This document shows positions 1 through 8,361 of a stretch of 64,000 nucleotides of DNA, piece after piece. This DNA comes from RUG563 sp964423675. GTDB lineage: Bacteria > Bacillota > Clostridia > Christensenellales > Aristaeellaceae. The stretch spans positions 1 through 64,000 of the forward strand of contig CAYRFP010000001.1 in assembly GCA_964423675.1 (NCBI GenBank), in the 5' to 3' direction. Every line of letters begins with the position of its first letter. The stretch's first letter is position 1. The notes beneath the pieces were generated by a model, which saw only the letters and a program-made list of their open reading frames with translations, did no database searches and was not told where the DNA came from. The position numbers were made by a program, and so were the translations under genes.

Positions 1-156
1 AAGCACGGCGTAGCCTTTACCCTGCTTTGTTTTACCGAAAGCGTTCGTCTGGATGAGATCCTGAAATATATGGAAACCCAGCCCACCTCTCTGAAATTCG
101 ATGATATGGGCGTACTTCGATCCCAGGAAGGCCAAGCCTTCTTTGAGAATATTTAA
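1..156 (+). CDS. 3' end of an unidentified protein (cut by window start)
   Basis: Only the last 51 codons are present, open from base 1 and ending in TAA at 154-156. The tail contains LDEILKYMETQP and ends in FFENI. I do not recognise the family from this fragment. It lies 19 bases upstream of the oxidoreductase at 176 with no terminator between, so the two are probably co-transcribed and the missing gene may belong to the same sugar catabolic unit. Confidence 0.6.
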   Translation, partial: KHGVAFTLLCFTESVRLDEILKYMETQPTSLKFDDMGVLRSQEGQAFFENI

Positions 157-175
157 AACGAGGAGGAACCTAACA

Positions 176-1228
176 ATGAAGGTTGCTATCATTGGTTGCG
201 GTGCCATTGCAAACGGACAGCATATTCCGGCTTACATGAAGAATCCTGAGGCAGAAATTAAGTATTTCTGCGATATCATCCCTGAACGAGCGCAGGCTGC
301 TGTGGAAAAGTACGGCTGCGGTATCGCTGTGACGGATTACCACGAAGTACTGGCTGATCCCGAGGTGGAAGCTATCTCCGTCTGCACGCCTAACCTGATG
401 CACTCTGTGATTTCCATCGACGCCCTGCGCGCCGGCAAGAATGTTCTGTGCGAAAAGCCCACTGCCCGCGTTTATTCCGAAGCGCTGGAAATGCAGAAGG
501 TGCAGCATGAAACCGGCAAGGTTCTCAATATCGGCGTTTGCAATCGCTTTAATGACTCCGTTCGCCGCATTAAGCAGTATATTGATGCTGGTAAGCTGGG
601 CAATGTTCACCATGTGTATGTTTCATTCCGTGCGCATCGCTCCATCCCTGGCCTGGGCGGCGCTTTCACCACGAAGGCTATCGCCGGCGGCGGCGCGCTG
701 ATCGACTGGGGCGTGCATTATCTGGATATCGTGATGTATTGCACTGGCGATCCCGCTCCCAAGACTGTGTCTGGCGAAGTGTTCTGTAAGCTGGGCAAGG
801 ACATGCCAAACTATGTTTATCGGAAGATGTGGGCAGAAAATACCAAGGATCTGAACGGCACCTATGACGTAGACGATTCCGTGACTGCTCTGATCCGCAC
901 TGCCGGCCCGGTGATCACGGTGAACGGCGCCTGGGCACAGAATATCGGCGAATCTGAAACCTATATCGACTTCATGGGCGATAAGGGCGGTATCCGGCTG
1001 AATTACGGCGGAAACTTCACCTATTATACCTCTGAATTCGGCTCTCTGGTTTCCTACACTCCCGAATACAATACCACCAATATGTACGAGAACGAAATTA
1101 ATGCGTTCCTTGATTGCATCAAGACCGGCGAAAAGCTGGCGTCTCATGTAGACACCGCTGTTATCACCGCCAAGATGATGGAAGCGATCTACGATTCTGC
1201 TGAAAAGCACGAAGAAGTAAAGCTGTAA
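176..1228 (+). CDS. Gfo/Idh/MocA family NAD(P)-dependent oxidoreductase
   Basis: A 350-residue predicted cytoplasmic dehydrogenase of the glucose-fructose oxidoreductase/inositol dehydrogenase family, whose members oxidise or reduce sugars and cyclitols. The N-terminal Rossmann motif IIGCGAIANG is at residues 5-14, the family motif CEKP at about 92-95, and the C-terminal substrate-domain motif GGGALIDWGVH at about 171-181, with the usual Asp and His. ATG at 176 is preferred over an in-frame ATG at 101 because AGGAGG sits at 161-166 and the protein then begins directly with the Rossmann strand. It closely resembles the product at 9409 (same IANG..H and D(L/I)IPERA segments), so the two are probably paralogues. 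The substrate cannot be read from sequence. A strong hairpin follows the stop. Confidence 0.93.
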   Translation: MKVAIIGCGAIANGQHIPAYMKNPEAEIKYFCDIIPERAQAAVEKYGCGIAVTDYHEVLADPEVEAISVCTPNLMHSVISIDALRAGKNVLCEKPTARVYSEALEMQKVQHETGKVLNIGVCNRFNDSVRRIKQYIDAGKLGNVHHVYVSFRAHRSIPGLGGAFTTKAIAGGGALIDWGVHYLDIVMYCTGDPAPKTVSGEVFCKLGKDMPNYVYRKMWAENTKDLNGTYDVDDSVTALIRTAGPVITVNGAWAQNIGESETYIDFMGDKGGIRLNYGGNFTYYTSEFGSLVSYTPEYNTTNMYENEINAFLDCIKTGEKLASHVDTAVITAKMMEAIYDSAEKHEEVKL

Positions 1229-1246
1229 TCTGGTAGAACCATTAAA

Positions 1247-1285
1247 AACACGGCAGGAGCTTTAAAGATTCCTGCCGTGTTTTTT
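1247..1285. terminator. Bidirectional intrinsic terminator
   Basis: A perfect stem ACACGGCAGGA / TCCTGCCGTGT with an 11-base loop is flanked by A-rich sequence on the left and a T run on the right. It can end transcription of the oxidoreductase on the plus strand and of the phosphate symporter on the minus strand. Confidence 0.85.
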
Positions 1286-1294
1286 GATTACGTA

Positions 1295-2938
1295 TTAAGC
1301 GGTTGGCAGCGTGTGCTGCGGCATTTCATCCCGGGCGGCCGTGGCGATGTTCATGGCATGGTCGGCCACACGCTCCATATTGCTGATGGCTTCCAGGAAA
1401 ATAACACCGCTTTTAGGTGTACATTTTTGTGCTTTAAGCCGCTCGATGTGTTTGCGCCGAAGCGTCTCGGTCATGTCATCCACGTTCTGCTCTGCGGCTT
1501 CCATAAGCGTCATTACACTGTCAGGAATCCCCCATTCTTCAAGCCCTTCCAGCGATGAATTCAGGATGCGGAGCACCTTGCCAAACAATTCCGTTAATTC
1601 TTCGCTCGCTTTGTCCGATATTTTAGCGTTTCGGGAGACGCGTTCTTTTGCCAGGTCAAAGATGTTGGTGGCATGGTCGCTAATACGTTCCAGGTCGTTT
1701 ACCACGTGGAAAAGCCCGGCAATACGGCGACTTTCGTGTTCACTCAGTTCCAACGGCACGACGGCAACCAGTCCTTCAGTAATATGCTCTTCCAGAAAAT
1801 CGGACAGCGCTTCATGCCGCGCAATTTCTTCCTCTTGGGACAAATCCAGCGTTTTCAGCGCATCTACAGCCATCAGGATGTGATTATGTGCTTCACGCCC
1901 CATGCGGCAAACTTCCTGATACAACTGTTCAGCGGCCAGCGATGGAGTTTTGAGAAGGCGCGGATCAAAATATTGCAGCTTGATTTCTTCGGTTTGAGGA
2001 TCATCGCCGGGAATAATCATCTGCGAAAGCTTGACCAGCAGATTGGCGCATGGAAGCAGAATCAGCGTGGAAAAAACATTGAAGCTGATATGCATGCAGG
2101 AAATGCACAGCTTGGGGTTGCCGGGAACCAGTGATTCAAACCAATTAGCCAGAGGCATGAATGCAGAAAGAATAAGGATCATTGCCACGCCGATCAGATT
2201 AAACAGCAGATGAATCAAGGCTGTACGCTTGGCGGCCAGACTGGTATTGGCCATGGCCAGCAGCGTGGGAACACAGGAGCCGATGTTGGCACCCAGAAGT
2301 AAAAAGAGTGCCCCGTCCATGGGAATAAGTCCACCAGCGGCCAGCATCTGCACGATGCCTACCGATACCGAGGAGCTTTGCAAAAGCGCCGTGACAGCCA
2401 GACCAACCAGCACGCCCAGAATTGGATTGCGCACGCCCTGCATGAGATCTTGAAAAAAATGCCAATCCTGCAATGGGGCCATGACGTCGCTCATGGTGTT
2501 CATGCCCACAAACAGAATGCCCAGGCCCATGAATACATAGCCGGTCTGTTTCAGGGTCTCCCGTTTATCAAACAACAGGATCATCAGAATGCCGGCAAAG
2601 GCAAAGATAGCACCGGGATCAAATTTGATCGACAGGATCAGAGATGTAACAGTGGTGCCGATATTCGCGCCCATGATAACGCCGATGGATTGCGTCAGCG
2701 TTAATAACTGGGCATTTACAAAACCAACGACCATAACTGTTGTTGCCCCGGAAGATTGGATGATGGCCGTAACGCATAAGCCGGTTAGCATGGCAACAAA
2801 ACGGTTCTTAGTCATCAGGGATAGGAAATGTTTCAGCTTTGGCCCGGCCGCTCGTTCCAGGCCTTCGCCCATGGCGCGCATGCCAAACAGGAACAGGGCA
2901 AGCCCACCAAACAGGGTTAATACGCTATCAATACTCAC
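1295..2938 (-). CDS. Na/Pi cotransporter family protein with C-terminal PhoU-like domain
   Basis: A 547-residue integral membrane protein of the NptA/YjbB sodium-phosphate symporter family. The N-terminal half is a run of hydrophobic helices with the two inverted-repeat signatures typical of the family, IIQSSGATT near residue 60 and LLQSSSVSVG near residue 187. The last 200 or so residues are a soluble, helical PhoU-like region (HVVNDLERISDHATNI). It should move phosphate across the membrane with Na+; some homologues work as exporters. It starts at GTG 2938 behind AAGGAGGGATCTC and overlaps the end of the upstream lipase gene by 11 bases, so the two are translationally linked. No phosphate-specific regulator gene is adjacent. 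Confidence 0.92.
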   Translation of the reverse strand: MSIDSVLTLFGGLALFLFGMRAMGEGLERAAGPKLKHFLSLMTKNRFVAMLTGLCVTAIIQSSGATTVMVVGFVNAQLLTLTQSIGVIMGANIGTTVTSLILSIKFDPGAIFAFAGILMILLFDKRETLKQTGYVFMGLGILFVGMNTMSDVMAPLQDWHFFQDLMQGVRNPILGVLVGLAVTALLQSSSVSVGIVQMLAAGGLIPMDGALFLLLGANIGSCVPTLLAMANTSLAAKRTALIHLLFNLIGVAMILILSAFMPLANWFESLVPGNPKLCISCMHISFNVFSTLILLPCANLLVKLSQMIIPGDDPQTEEIKLQYFDPRLLKTPSLAAEQLYQEVCRMGREAHNHILMAVDALKTLDLSQEEEIARHEALSDFLEEHITEGLVAVVPLELSEHESRRIAGLFHVVNDLERISDHATNIFDLAKERVSRNAKISDKASEELTELFGKVLRILNSSLEGLEEWGIPDSVMTLMEAAEQNVDDMTETLRRKHIERLKAQKCTPKSGVIFLEAISNMERVADHAMNIATAARDEMPQHTLPTA

Positions 2939-4463
2939 GAGATCCCTCCTTCATCACGGAACGCAATGCGTTTTTCCTAGCGCGCTGGTTTTTGCGCTGA
3001 CTCAGGCGCGCAAAACGGCTGGCAGGAAGCAAACGAAGCGTCTGCTGCTGAACTGCAGGATAGGCTCGAGGCGCGAATGGCCCCGTAAAGCCTTGCTGCA
3101 GCGCCTGGAAACAGTGGTTCACGATATATTGATAAGAAGCAGGGTCCTGTACGCTGCCTCGCAATTTATGCGGCAAGGAGGTGGTTTGGAAAAATGCTTT
3201 CATGAAGTTTTTGGCTCCATAATCGGAAAACAGTCGTTCAATGCGGCGCTGCATCCGTTCAATAAAGCGTTCAGGCAGAGCATCTTTCATGGAGGTCTGT
3301 TGACAGGTGGCGGCAATCTTGGCCTGTGCGCCATGCAGCAGTTCTTCAATGCGCCCGCCGATGGATTCGATGAAACGCCCCGGAATAAAGCGCCCAGCCA
3401 TTCCAGCTATCAGTGCCGTTGCTTCCGCATCAGGAAGCTGCTCGATGGCACGCAGAAGCGCTATAAGCCAGGCAAGGGCATGCCAGGTATCCGGGATGTT
3501 GCGCGTCATGTTTAGCATTTGCCTGAAAGCAGGCTCCATCCAGGCTTCATGGTAGCACTTTGCGCGCATGGAGTCCTGGAAATGCAGCAATCGGCAACGA
3601 CCTACATGCAGCACGGCTCCCACACGGGGAACCAAATCATCGCCATTTTGGATATGATACAGCGGGAAATTGGTGATATCTCCAGGCGGCGATGCATATA
3701 ATACACTGGGCGATGCAAACCCATACCCTATCAGATTTTGTCGAAGCAGTCCACGGCGGATTTCACGTAGCGCAAACAGCTGCATGACCGCTCCCCCCTG
3801 GCTATGACCGGCAACCCAGATGCGGAAGCGGCTGCCAGGGCGACGACATTCGTCCAGAATATCCGCAAGCGTCAACCGCGAAAGCCCCAGTTCATGCGCG
3901 GTCTTCGGGAAAGGAATCTGAGAGTAGAGCGCTTCAAAATCTTTAGCCAGCTGCAAAAAGCCTTGATGGACGCCTTGGGTATTGGCTAAACGGAAATTGG
4001 AGGCCCAGTCGGAAAACTGCTTGGTTGTTCCCATAAAGCCGATGGCAATCATGTATTGATCTGCGCCTAATGGATGGCTCATGACCACGACCTTGCTGCG
4101 ATTCTCTTTTCTGGGGGTATGCAACACAGCACAAAGTTGCCGAAGCGGAAGTTGCTTGCGCAGGTGTACTTTGGCGAAATTGTAGATATATTCTGAAACA
4201 CGGCTGCCGATTTTCCGAATTGGGATTTCGGGGGCAAGGTCAGTTTGTAAAACGCCCTCAGATTGGCAGGAGATATCCCGCCATCCTGCTTGCCGCCACC
4301 GTTCCATTTTCAGATCGTATGCCGTGGCGGCCAACTCCAGAGAGAGCTGCGCTGCTTCCTGCGAAAACGGCGGTTGGAGTTGGCCGTTTACAGTGCGCCA
4401 AGGCATGGAAAGCGAAGTTAAATCGTTCAGATTGCAGCCAGTAAAAGCGCCTTGATAATCCAC
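2928..4463 (-). CDS. Class 3-type lipase/esterase (alpha/beta hydrolase)
   Basis: A 511-residue protein. The nucleophile elbow VAGHSQGGAV (G-H-S-Q-G) falls near residue 220, and a downstream NGDDLVPRVG matches the strand-Asp region of Lipase_3 proteins. No signal peptide is visible, so it is probably cytoplasmic. The C-terminal 200 residues are helical and unassigned. It begins at GTG 4463 with TAAGGAGG eight bases upstream. It is the first gene of a two-gene unit with the Na/Pi symporter; a link to phospholipid or phosphate metabolism is possible but only inferred. The substrate is unknown. Confidence 0.75.
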   Translation of the reverse strand: MDYQGAFTGCNLNDLTSLSMPWRTVNGQLQPPFSQEAAQLSLELAATAYDLKMERWRQAGWRDISCQSEGVLQTDLAPEIPIRKIGSRVSEYIYNFAKVHLRKQLPLRQLCAVLHTPRKENRSKVVVMSHPLGADQYMIAIGFMGTTKQFSDWASNFRLANTQGVHQGFLQLAKDFEALYSQIPFPKTAHELGLSRLTLADILDECRRPGSRFRIWVAGHSQGGAVMQLFALREIRRGLLRQNLIGYGFASPSVLYASPPGDITNFPLYHIQNGDDLVPRVGAVLHVGRCRLLHFQDSMRAKCYHEAWMEPAFRQMLNMTRNIPDTWHALAWLIALLRAIEQLPDAEATALIAGMAGRFIPGRFIESIGGRIEELLHGAQAKIAATCQQTSMKDALPERFIERMQRRIERLFSDYGAKNFMKAFFQTTSLPHKLRGSVQDPASYQYIVNHCFQALQQGFTGPFAPRAYPAVQQQTLRLLPASRFARLSQRKNQRARKNALRSVMKEGSREY

Positions 4464-4497
4464 CCCAAGTCCTCCTTATTTCGCATTGCTCTCCATT

Positions 4498-4527
4498 ATC
4501 ATACCATGCCTTCCATGCCCTCTGCAA
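4498..4527 (-). promoter_or_regulatory. Probable promoter of the lipase-symporter unit
   Basis: Read on the minus strand: TTGCAG, an 18-base spacer, then TATGAT preceded by TGG (extended -10). It lies about 35 bases upstream of the GTG start at 4463. Confidence 0.5.
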
Positions 4528-4589
4528 GCATTTTTTCAATTCTCCGTGTTTGGAAAAATCCAGGGAGGGATGTCAAAACATGGAAGATT

Positions 4590-4606
4590 TGTAACATTAC
4601 TGTAAC
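4590..4606 (+). promoter_or_regulatory. WalR (YycF)-type binding box
   Basis: TGTAAC-ATTAC-TGTAAC is an exact match to the WalR consensus of two TGTWAH hexamers separated by 5 bases, known from Bacillus and Staphylococcus wall-hydrolase genes. It ends 4 bases before the -35 box of the wall-protein gene at 4691, as expected for an activator site. A WalRK pair is not in this window. Confidence 0.65.
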
Positions 4607-4610
4607 ACTG

Positions 4611-4639
4611 TTTACAATTTTGCAAACCCGTGGTATACT
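4611..4639 (+). promoter_or_regulatory. Sigma-70 promoter of the SH3/peptidoglycan-binding gene
   Basis: TTTACA, a 17-base spacer, then TATACT. The start codon is about 50 bases downstream, and the WalR-type box adjoins the -35 element upstream. Confidence 0.8.
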
Positions 4640-4690
4640 ATTACTATCCTTGCTTGACAGGATATTTGTACGCACAAGGAGGAACCTCCC

Positions 4691-7228
4691 TTGAAACACC
4701 AATTGATGCGTTTCCTTAGCCTGATGCTGGCGTTGCTGCTCACGGCGGTTCCCGCACTGGCTTACGAAAAGCTGCAGCGCGGCGACCAGAACGCTGATGT
4801 GCTGGCTATGCAGAAAGCGTTGCAAACACTTGGCTATTCTCTGGAAGTAGATGGAAATTTTGGTTCTGGAACGCGAGATGCAGTAAAGGCCTTTCAAAAG
4901 GCAAACGGCCTGAAGCGGGACGGCATTGCGGGTAACGAAACCCTGACGCTTCTTTATTCGCTGGTGGCGCAGACCAGCACGCCTATCCCCGGCGGTTCTT
5001 CCTCCTCTGGCAGCGCAGAACTTGCCAGGGTGTCTACGCCGGGCAACAGCCTGAACGTTCGGTTTGAGGCGAATGATAAGAGCCAGGTTATTACGACCAT
5101 CCCCAACGGAACGCAGATTCAGGTGACACAGAAGGGCAATGTCTGGTGCGGCGTATATTATAATGGCTTTGCTGGCTACGTGATGGCGCAGTATCTCTCC
5201 TTTGACTCTTCCAGTGTCCCCAGCGCTACAACGCAGCCCTCCGTTCATCCGACTGTTGCGCCCACCGCTTCCGGTTCTTCTGGGACATACGCGCGTGTTA
5301 CCACGACTAGCGGTTCTCTGAATCTTCGCGCTACGAAAAATGGTCGCGTGTTGCGCACGATTCCGCAAAATGCCGTGATTTTGATTTTGGAAAAGGGCAG
5401 CGAATGGTGCAAAACGACCTACGGCAGCTATACCGGCTTTGTGATGACCAAGTTTTTGACCTTCCTGAGCGATGTAGCTACGCTTCCCCCTGCCGTTACG
5501 CCTACGCAGGTACCTGAAGAAGATAGTGGCGCGCTGTATGCGCAGGTGACAACGGCCAGCGGGTCCTTGAATTTGCGGGAAAAGGCCAATCAGAATGCAA
5601 CTGTGTTGGAGCGGATTCCGCAATATACCCGCATTGAGGTGCTTGCATACGGATCGGTTTGGTGTCAAGTTTCGTATAACGGAAAAACAGGTTTCGTTAT
5701 GACGGCATTTCTGACGCTACAGGGGTCTATTCAGTCTCCCACCGCAACGCCTGTGCCAACGCCCACCATTGATTCTTCAGTGGTTGGCACGGCTGCATGG
5801 GTTTCTACCTCGGGCGGATCGCTGAATCTGCGCGAGGCTGGCAAGAGCGGTGCGAAGGTGATCACCACCATTCCAAATGGTACGCAGTTGAGTGTTACGC
5901 AGTATGGTAGCGTATGGTGCGCCGTGGTCTTTAACGGGCAATCGGGCTATGTGATGACGGAATTCCTGCGCTTTTCTTCCACAGCTACGGATACGCCGAA
6001 ACAAACCCCATCCCCCACGCCTCCTGTCTCTGTTACCACGTCTTCCGCCATGGTAACAACCTCTGGCGGATCGCTAAATCTGCGTGCAGAACAATCCAGT
6101 TCTGCAAAGGTGCTGCTGCAGATTCCTAATGGCGCTATTCTGAAAGTCCATTCGCGGCAGACCACGTGGTGCTCTGTTACATATAACGGAACGTTTGGTT
6201 ATGTGATGACCAAATATCTGACCTTCGGTATTGCAAACCCAGGTGCTACGGAAAATCCCGGTCAGGAAGAAGATGATCCTTCGCAGTATAAACGCACACT
6301 GAAAAGCGGAATGACAGGACCGGACGTGGATTGGGTGCAGAGCCGCCTGTACGAATTAGGCTATGCTCTGAAGATGACCGGCATTTACGATGCGACCACA
6401 ATTTCGGCCGTGAAGACCTTCCAGAAGCAGAATGGTCTGGGAGTAGACGGCTTGGCAGGGGCACAAACCTTTGCAATTCTTTCCAGCGAATATGCGCGGC
6501 GGGCAAGCGATTCGGAGCTGACATATACTTCCCTGAACGTGGACAAAACGGGAAGCAACGTGAAAAAGCTGCAAAATGCGCTGAAGGACTTGGGTTACCC
6601 CGTAACGGTGAATAGCGAATACGATGTGGAAACGCATGACGCAGTGGTTGCCTTCCAGCAAAGAAGCGGCCTTGTTATCAGCGGCATTGCCGATGCGCTG
6701 ACCCAGCAGGTGCTTTACAGCGGCCAGGGCAAGCCGTATTCCACGCCGGTAGAAGAACTGCCCGCAGATGCAGGCAAGACCACAGGACCGGATGTCAGCG
6801 AGATTAAGCTGCTGCATTGGCAGAACGAAATTAAGCCCACCGTTTCCTCTGGACAGATCGTTACCATTTTCGATCCGAACACCAGCCTGAGCTGGAAGAT
6901 CAAGTTCTATTCCCTGGGACGGCATGCGGACAGTGAACCGCTGACGTGGGAAGATACACAGATTATGAATCGTTCCTTTGGCGCGGGCTCTTGGACGATT
7001 CACCCCGTCTATGTGCAATTGCCGGATGGCCGCTGGACGATGGCGACCATGCATAACCGCCCCCATCTTTACGGCAGCATTACCAATAACGGTTTTGGCG
7101 GACATCTGTGCATTCATTTCCTGCGGGATATGGATGAAGCGAAAAGGAATGATCCAAACTATGGCGTGAATAATCAGGTGACGCTTCGGAACGCATGGAA
7201 GGCTCTGACGGGCATCACAGTTGATTAA
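4691..7228 (+). CDS. Secreted multidomain wall protein: 3 peptidoglycan-binding and 5 SH3 domains, C-terminal His/Cys domain
   Basis: An 845-residue exported protein. Residues 1-24 form a signal peptide ending AVPALA. A PG_binding_1 domain follows (26-95), then five SH3_3 repeats spaced by Ser/Thr/Pro linkers, each with a GSLNLR-like start, an IPN/IPQ turn, a W-C pair and a GYVM..FL end. Two more PG_binding_1 domains occupy roughly 533-675. The last 150 residues hold a conserved-looking domain with MHNRPHLYGS and GHLCIHF; the His and Cys placement recalls L,D-transpeptidases but the canonical SHGC is absent, so enzymatic function is inference. TTG at 4691 is the start, behind AAGGAGG with 8-base spacing. 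It probably binds and remodels peptidoglycan outside the cell, and its promoter carries a WalR-type box. Confidence 0.85.
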   Translation: MKHQLMRFLSLMLALLLTAVPALAYEKLQRGDQNADVLAMQKALQTLGYSLEVDGNFGSGTRDAVKAFQKANGLKRDGIAGNETLTLLYSLVAQTSTPIPGGSSSSGSAELARVSTPGNSLNVRFEANDKSQVITTIPNGTQIQVTQKGNVWCGVYYNGFAGYVMAQYLSFDSSSVPSATTQPSVHPTVAPTASGSSGTYARVTTTSGSLNLRATKNGRVLRTIPQNAVILILEKGSEWCKTTYGSYTGFVMTKFLTFLSDVATLPPAVTPTQVPEEDSGALYAQVTTASGSLNLREKANQNATVLERIPQYTRIEVLAYGSVWCQVSYNGKTGFVMTAFLTLQGSIQSPTATPVPTPTIDSSVVGTAAWVSTSGGSLNLREAGKSGAKVITTIPNGTQLSVTQYGSVWCAVVFNGQSGYVMTEFLRFSSTATDTPKQTPSPTPPVSVTTSSAMVTTSGGSLNLRAEQSSSAKVLLQIPNGAILKVHSRQTTWCSVTYNGTFGYVMTKYLTFGIANPGATENPGQEEDDPSQYKRTLKSGMTGPDVDWVQSRLYELGYALKMTGIYDATTISAVKTFQKQNGLGVDGLAGAQTFAILSSEYARRASDSELTYTSLNVDKTGSNVKKLQNALKDLGYPVTVNSEYDVETHDAVVAFQQRSGLVISGIADALTQQVLYSGQGKPYSTPVEELPADAGKTTGPDVSEIKLLHWQNEIKPTVSSGQIVTIFDPNTSLSWKIKFYSLGRHADSEPLTWEDTQIMNRSFGAGSWTIHPVYVQLPDGRWTMATMHNRPHLYGSITNNGFGGHLCIHFLRDMDEAKRNDPNYGVNNQVTLRNAWKALTGITVD

Positions 7229-7254
7229 CGGCGATCTTGGAAAGGAGAAACGCA

Positions 7255-7632
7255 ATGCAGAAAACAATCCATACCGATCATGCTCCTAAGGCCATCGGCC
7301 CCTATGCTCAGGCTGTACAGGCCAACGGGTTCCTTTTTACCTCCGGTCAGCTGGGGATTGACCCGGCAACCGGGCTTCTGGCCGACGGCATTGAAAACCA
7401 GGCGCATGCCGCGATGAAAAATCTGTGCGCAATTTTGGAAGCGGCAGGATGCGGATTTGGAAACGTGGTGAAAACCACGATTTTCCTTGCGGATCTGAAC
7501 GACTTTTCCGCGGTTAATGCGATCTACGAAAGTTATTTTGACGCGACTTTCCCCGCACGTAGTTGTTTCCAGGTGGCGCAGCTTCCCAAGAATGGTTTGA
7601 TTGAGATCGAATGTATTGCTGCCATTGAATAA
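7255..7632 (+). CDS. ridA: RidA family enamine/imine deaminase
   Basis: A 125-residue cytoplasmic protein of the YjgF/YER057c/UK114 family. These trimers hydrolyse reactive enamine and imine intermediates released by PLP enzymes such as threonine dehydratase. Family marks are APKAIGPYAQAV at the N-terminus, the SGQLGIDP segment and FPARSCFQVAQLP, which holds the catalytic Arg. The ATG at 7255 is chosen over the in-frame ATG at 7237 because AAAGGAG precedes it by 7 bases. It lies 26 bases after the wall-protein gene and probably shares its transcript, although the functions are not obviously related. Confidence 0.93.
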   Translation: MQKTIHTDHAPKAIGPYAQAVQANGFLFTSGQLGIDPATGLLADGIENQAHAAMKNLCAILEAAGCGFGNVVKTTIFLADLNDFSAVNAIYESYFDATFPARSCFQVAQLPKNGLIEIECIAAIE

Positions 7633-7658
7633 AAACGTTAAAAAGAAAAACGTTGGCA

Positions 7659-7696
7659 ACAAGGCAGAATGGTGACAAATAACTATTCTGCCTTGT
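7659..7696 (+). repeat. Inverted repeat after ridA
   Basis: A perfect 12-bp stem ACAAGGCAGAAT / ATTCTGCCTTGT around a 14-base loop. No T run follows directly. It precedes the terminator hairpin and may stabilise the 3' end of the message. Confidence 0.6.
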
Positions 7697-7702
7697 CAAT
7701 GA

Positions 7703-7740
7703 CAGAAAACGGCGTGACCGTAAGGGTCACACCGTTTTCT
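7703..7740. terminator. Hairpin terminator between ridA and the TfoX-like gene
   Basis: Stem AGAAAACGG-GTGACC / GGGTCAC-CCGTTTTCT with a short GTAA loop and one mismatch. Convergent genes on both sides suggest it serves both strands. Confidence 0.7.
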
Positions 7741-7760
7741 GCGTTTATGAAGTTCGCACT

Positions 7761-8099
7761 TCATAGTTTCGTTTTCAAATTCTTTTTCTTCGTTGTTTTT
7801 GGTGTTGGGAGTTCAGATTCCATTGCATGAAACAACATTTCCAAAAAGCTGCGGTCGTCCACATTCTCCACCAGCAGCATATCTTTTGCTCCGTCGTAGG
7901 GTGTTTCGCGAGGCGCATCCGGCAGCATTTCTTCCGTGCTGGGCAGAATCTTCACCAGCAGTCTGTCGTCACAAAGATAGGCGGCGATCTTGCCGTTGTA
8001 ATAGATCATATACTCGCCCATCATTTGCCGATGGGTAATACCATCCAGCCCGGATAGCTGATATAAGATAAATTCCAGATAGCTATGGCTTGTTGCCAT
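7761..8099 (-). CDS. TfoX/Sxy N-terminal domain family protein
   Basis: A 112-residue protein corresponding to the N-terminal domain of TfoX/Sxy alone. Marks are the opening helix SYLEFILYQLSG, the GEYMIYYNGKIAAYLCDDRLLVK sandwich (quoted in part: GEYMIYYNGK) and the closing YDGAKDMLLV segment. Full-length TfoX is a competence regulator in gamma-proteobacteria; short Firmicute versions have no settled role. The frame stays open upstream to 8315, but ATG 8099 has AAAGGAGG at proper distance and the domain starts there. The C-terminal tail is Lys-rich (KTTKKKNLKTK). It stands alone between an AraC gene and a shared terminator. Confidence 0.85.
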   Translation of the reverse strand: MATSHSYLEFILYQLSGLDGITHRQMMGEYMIYYNGKIAAYLCDDRLLVKILPSTEEMLPDAPRETPYDGAKDMLLVENVDDRSFLEMLFHAMESELPTPKTTKKKNLKTKL

Positions 8100-8361
8100 G
8101 AGGAATCCTCCTTTCATCCCAGCTGCTTGAAAGCGCCTTTTCTGCACCATTATATTTGCAAGAGAATTGTGCTTCAGGCAGAGATGGCCATCCGCTTCCT
8201 TTGCCGTATTTTCATAGTTGCTGTTTGTGTGGTGGACAACTATGTAGTCTATTGCCTTGGTCTTCCCTGCCGCTGGTGTCAAAGAACAAGTTCTTTTTTC
8301 TTTCTGCATAAACACAGTTAGAACCGTGAAATCATGCTTTTATAGTTTTTTGTCCTTTCCA

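Noticed and set aside
4499..5668. 389-codon minus-strand frame
   Set aside because: It is a shadow of the SH3 repeat gene on the plus strand, rich in Arg/Cys/His without any domain or ribosome site.
8100..8315. Upstream extension of the TfoX-like frame, with IDYIVVHHT resembling an amidase start
   Set aside because: Only about 10 residues look familiar, no ribosome site, and the true start at 8099 has one. Probably chance or an old remnant.
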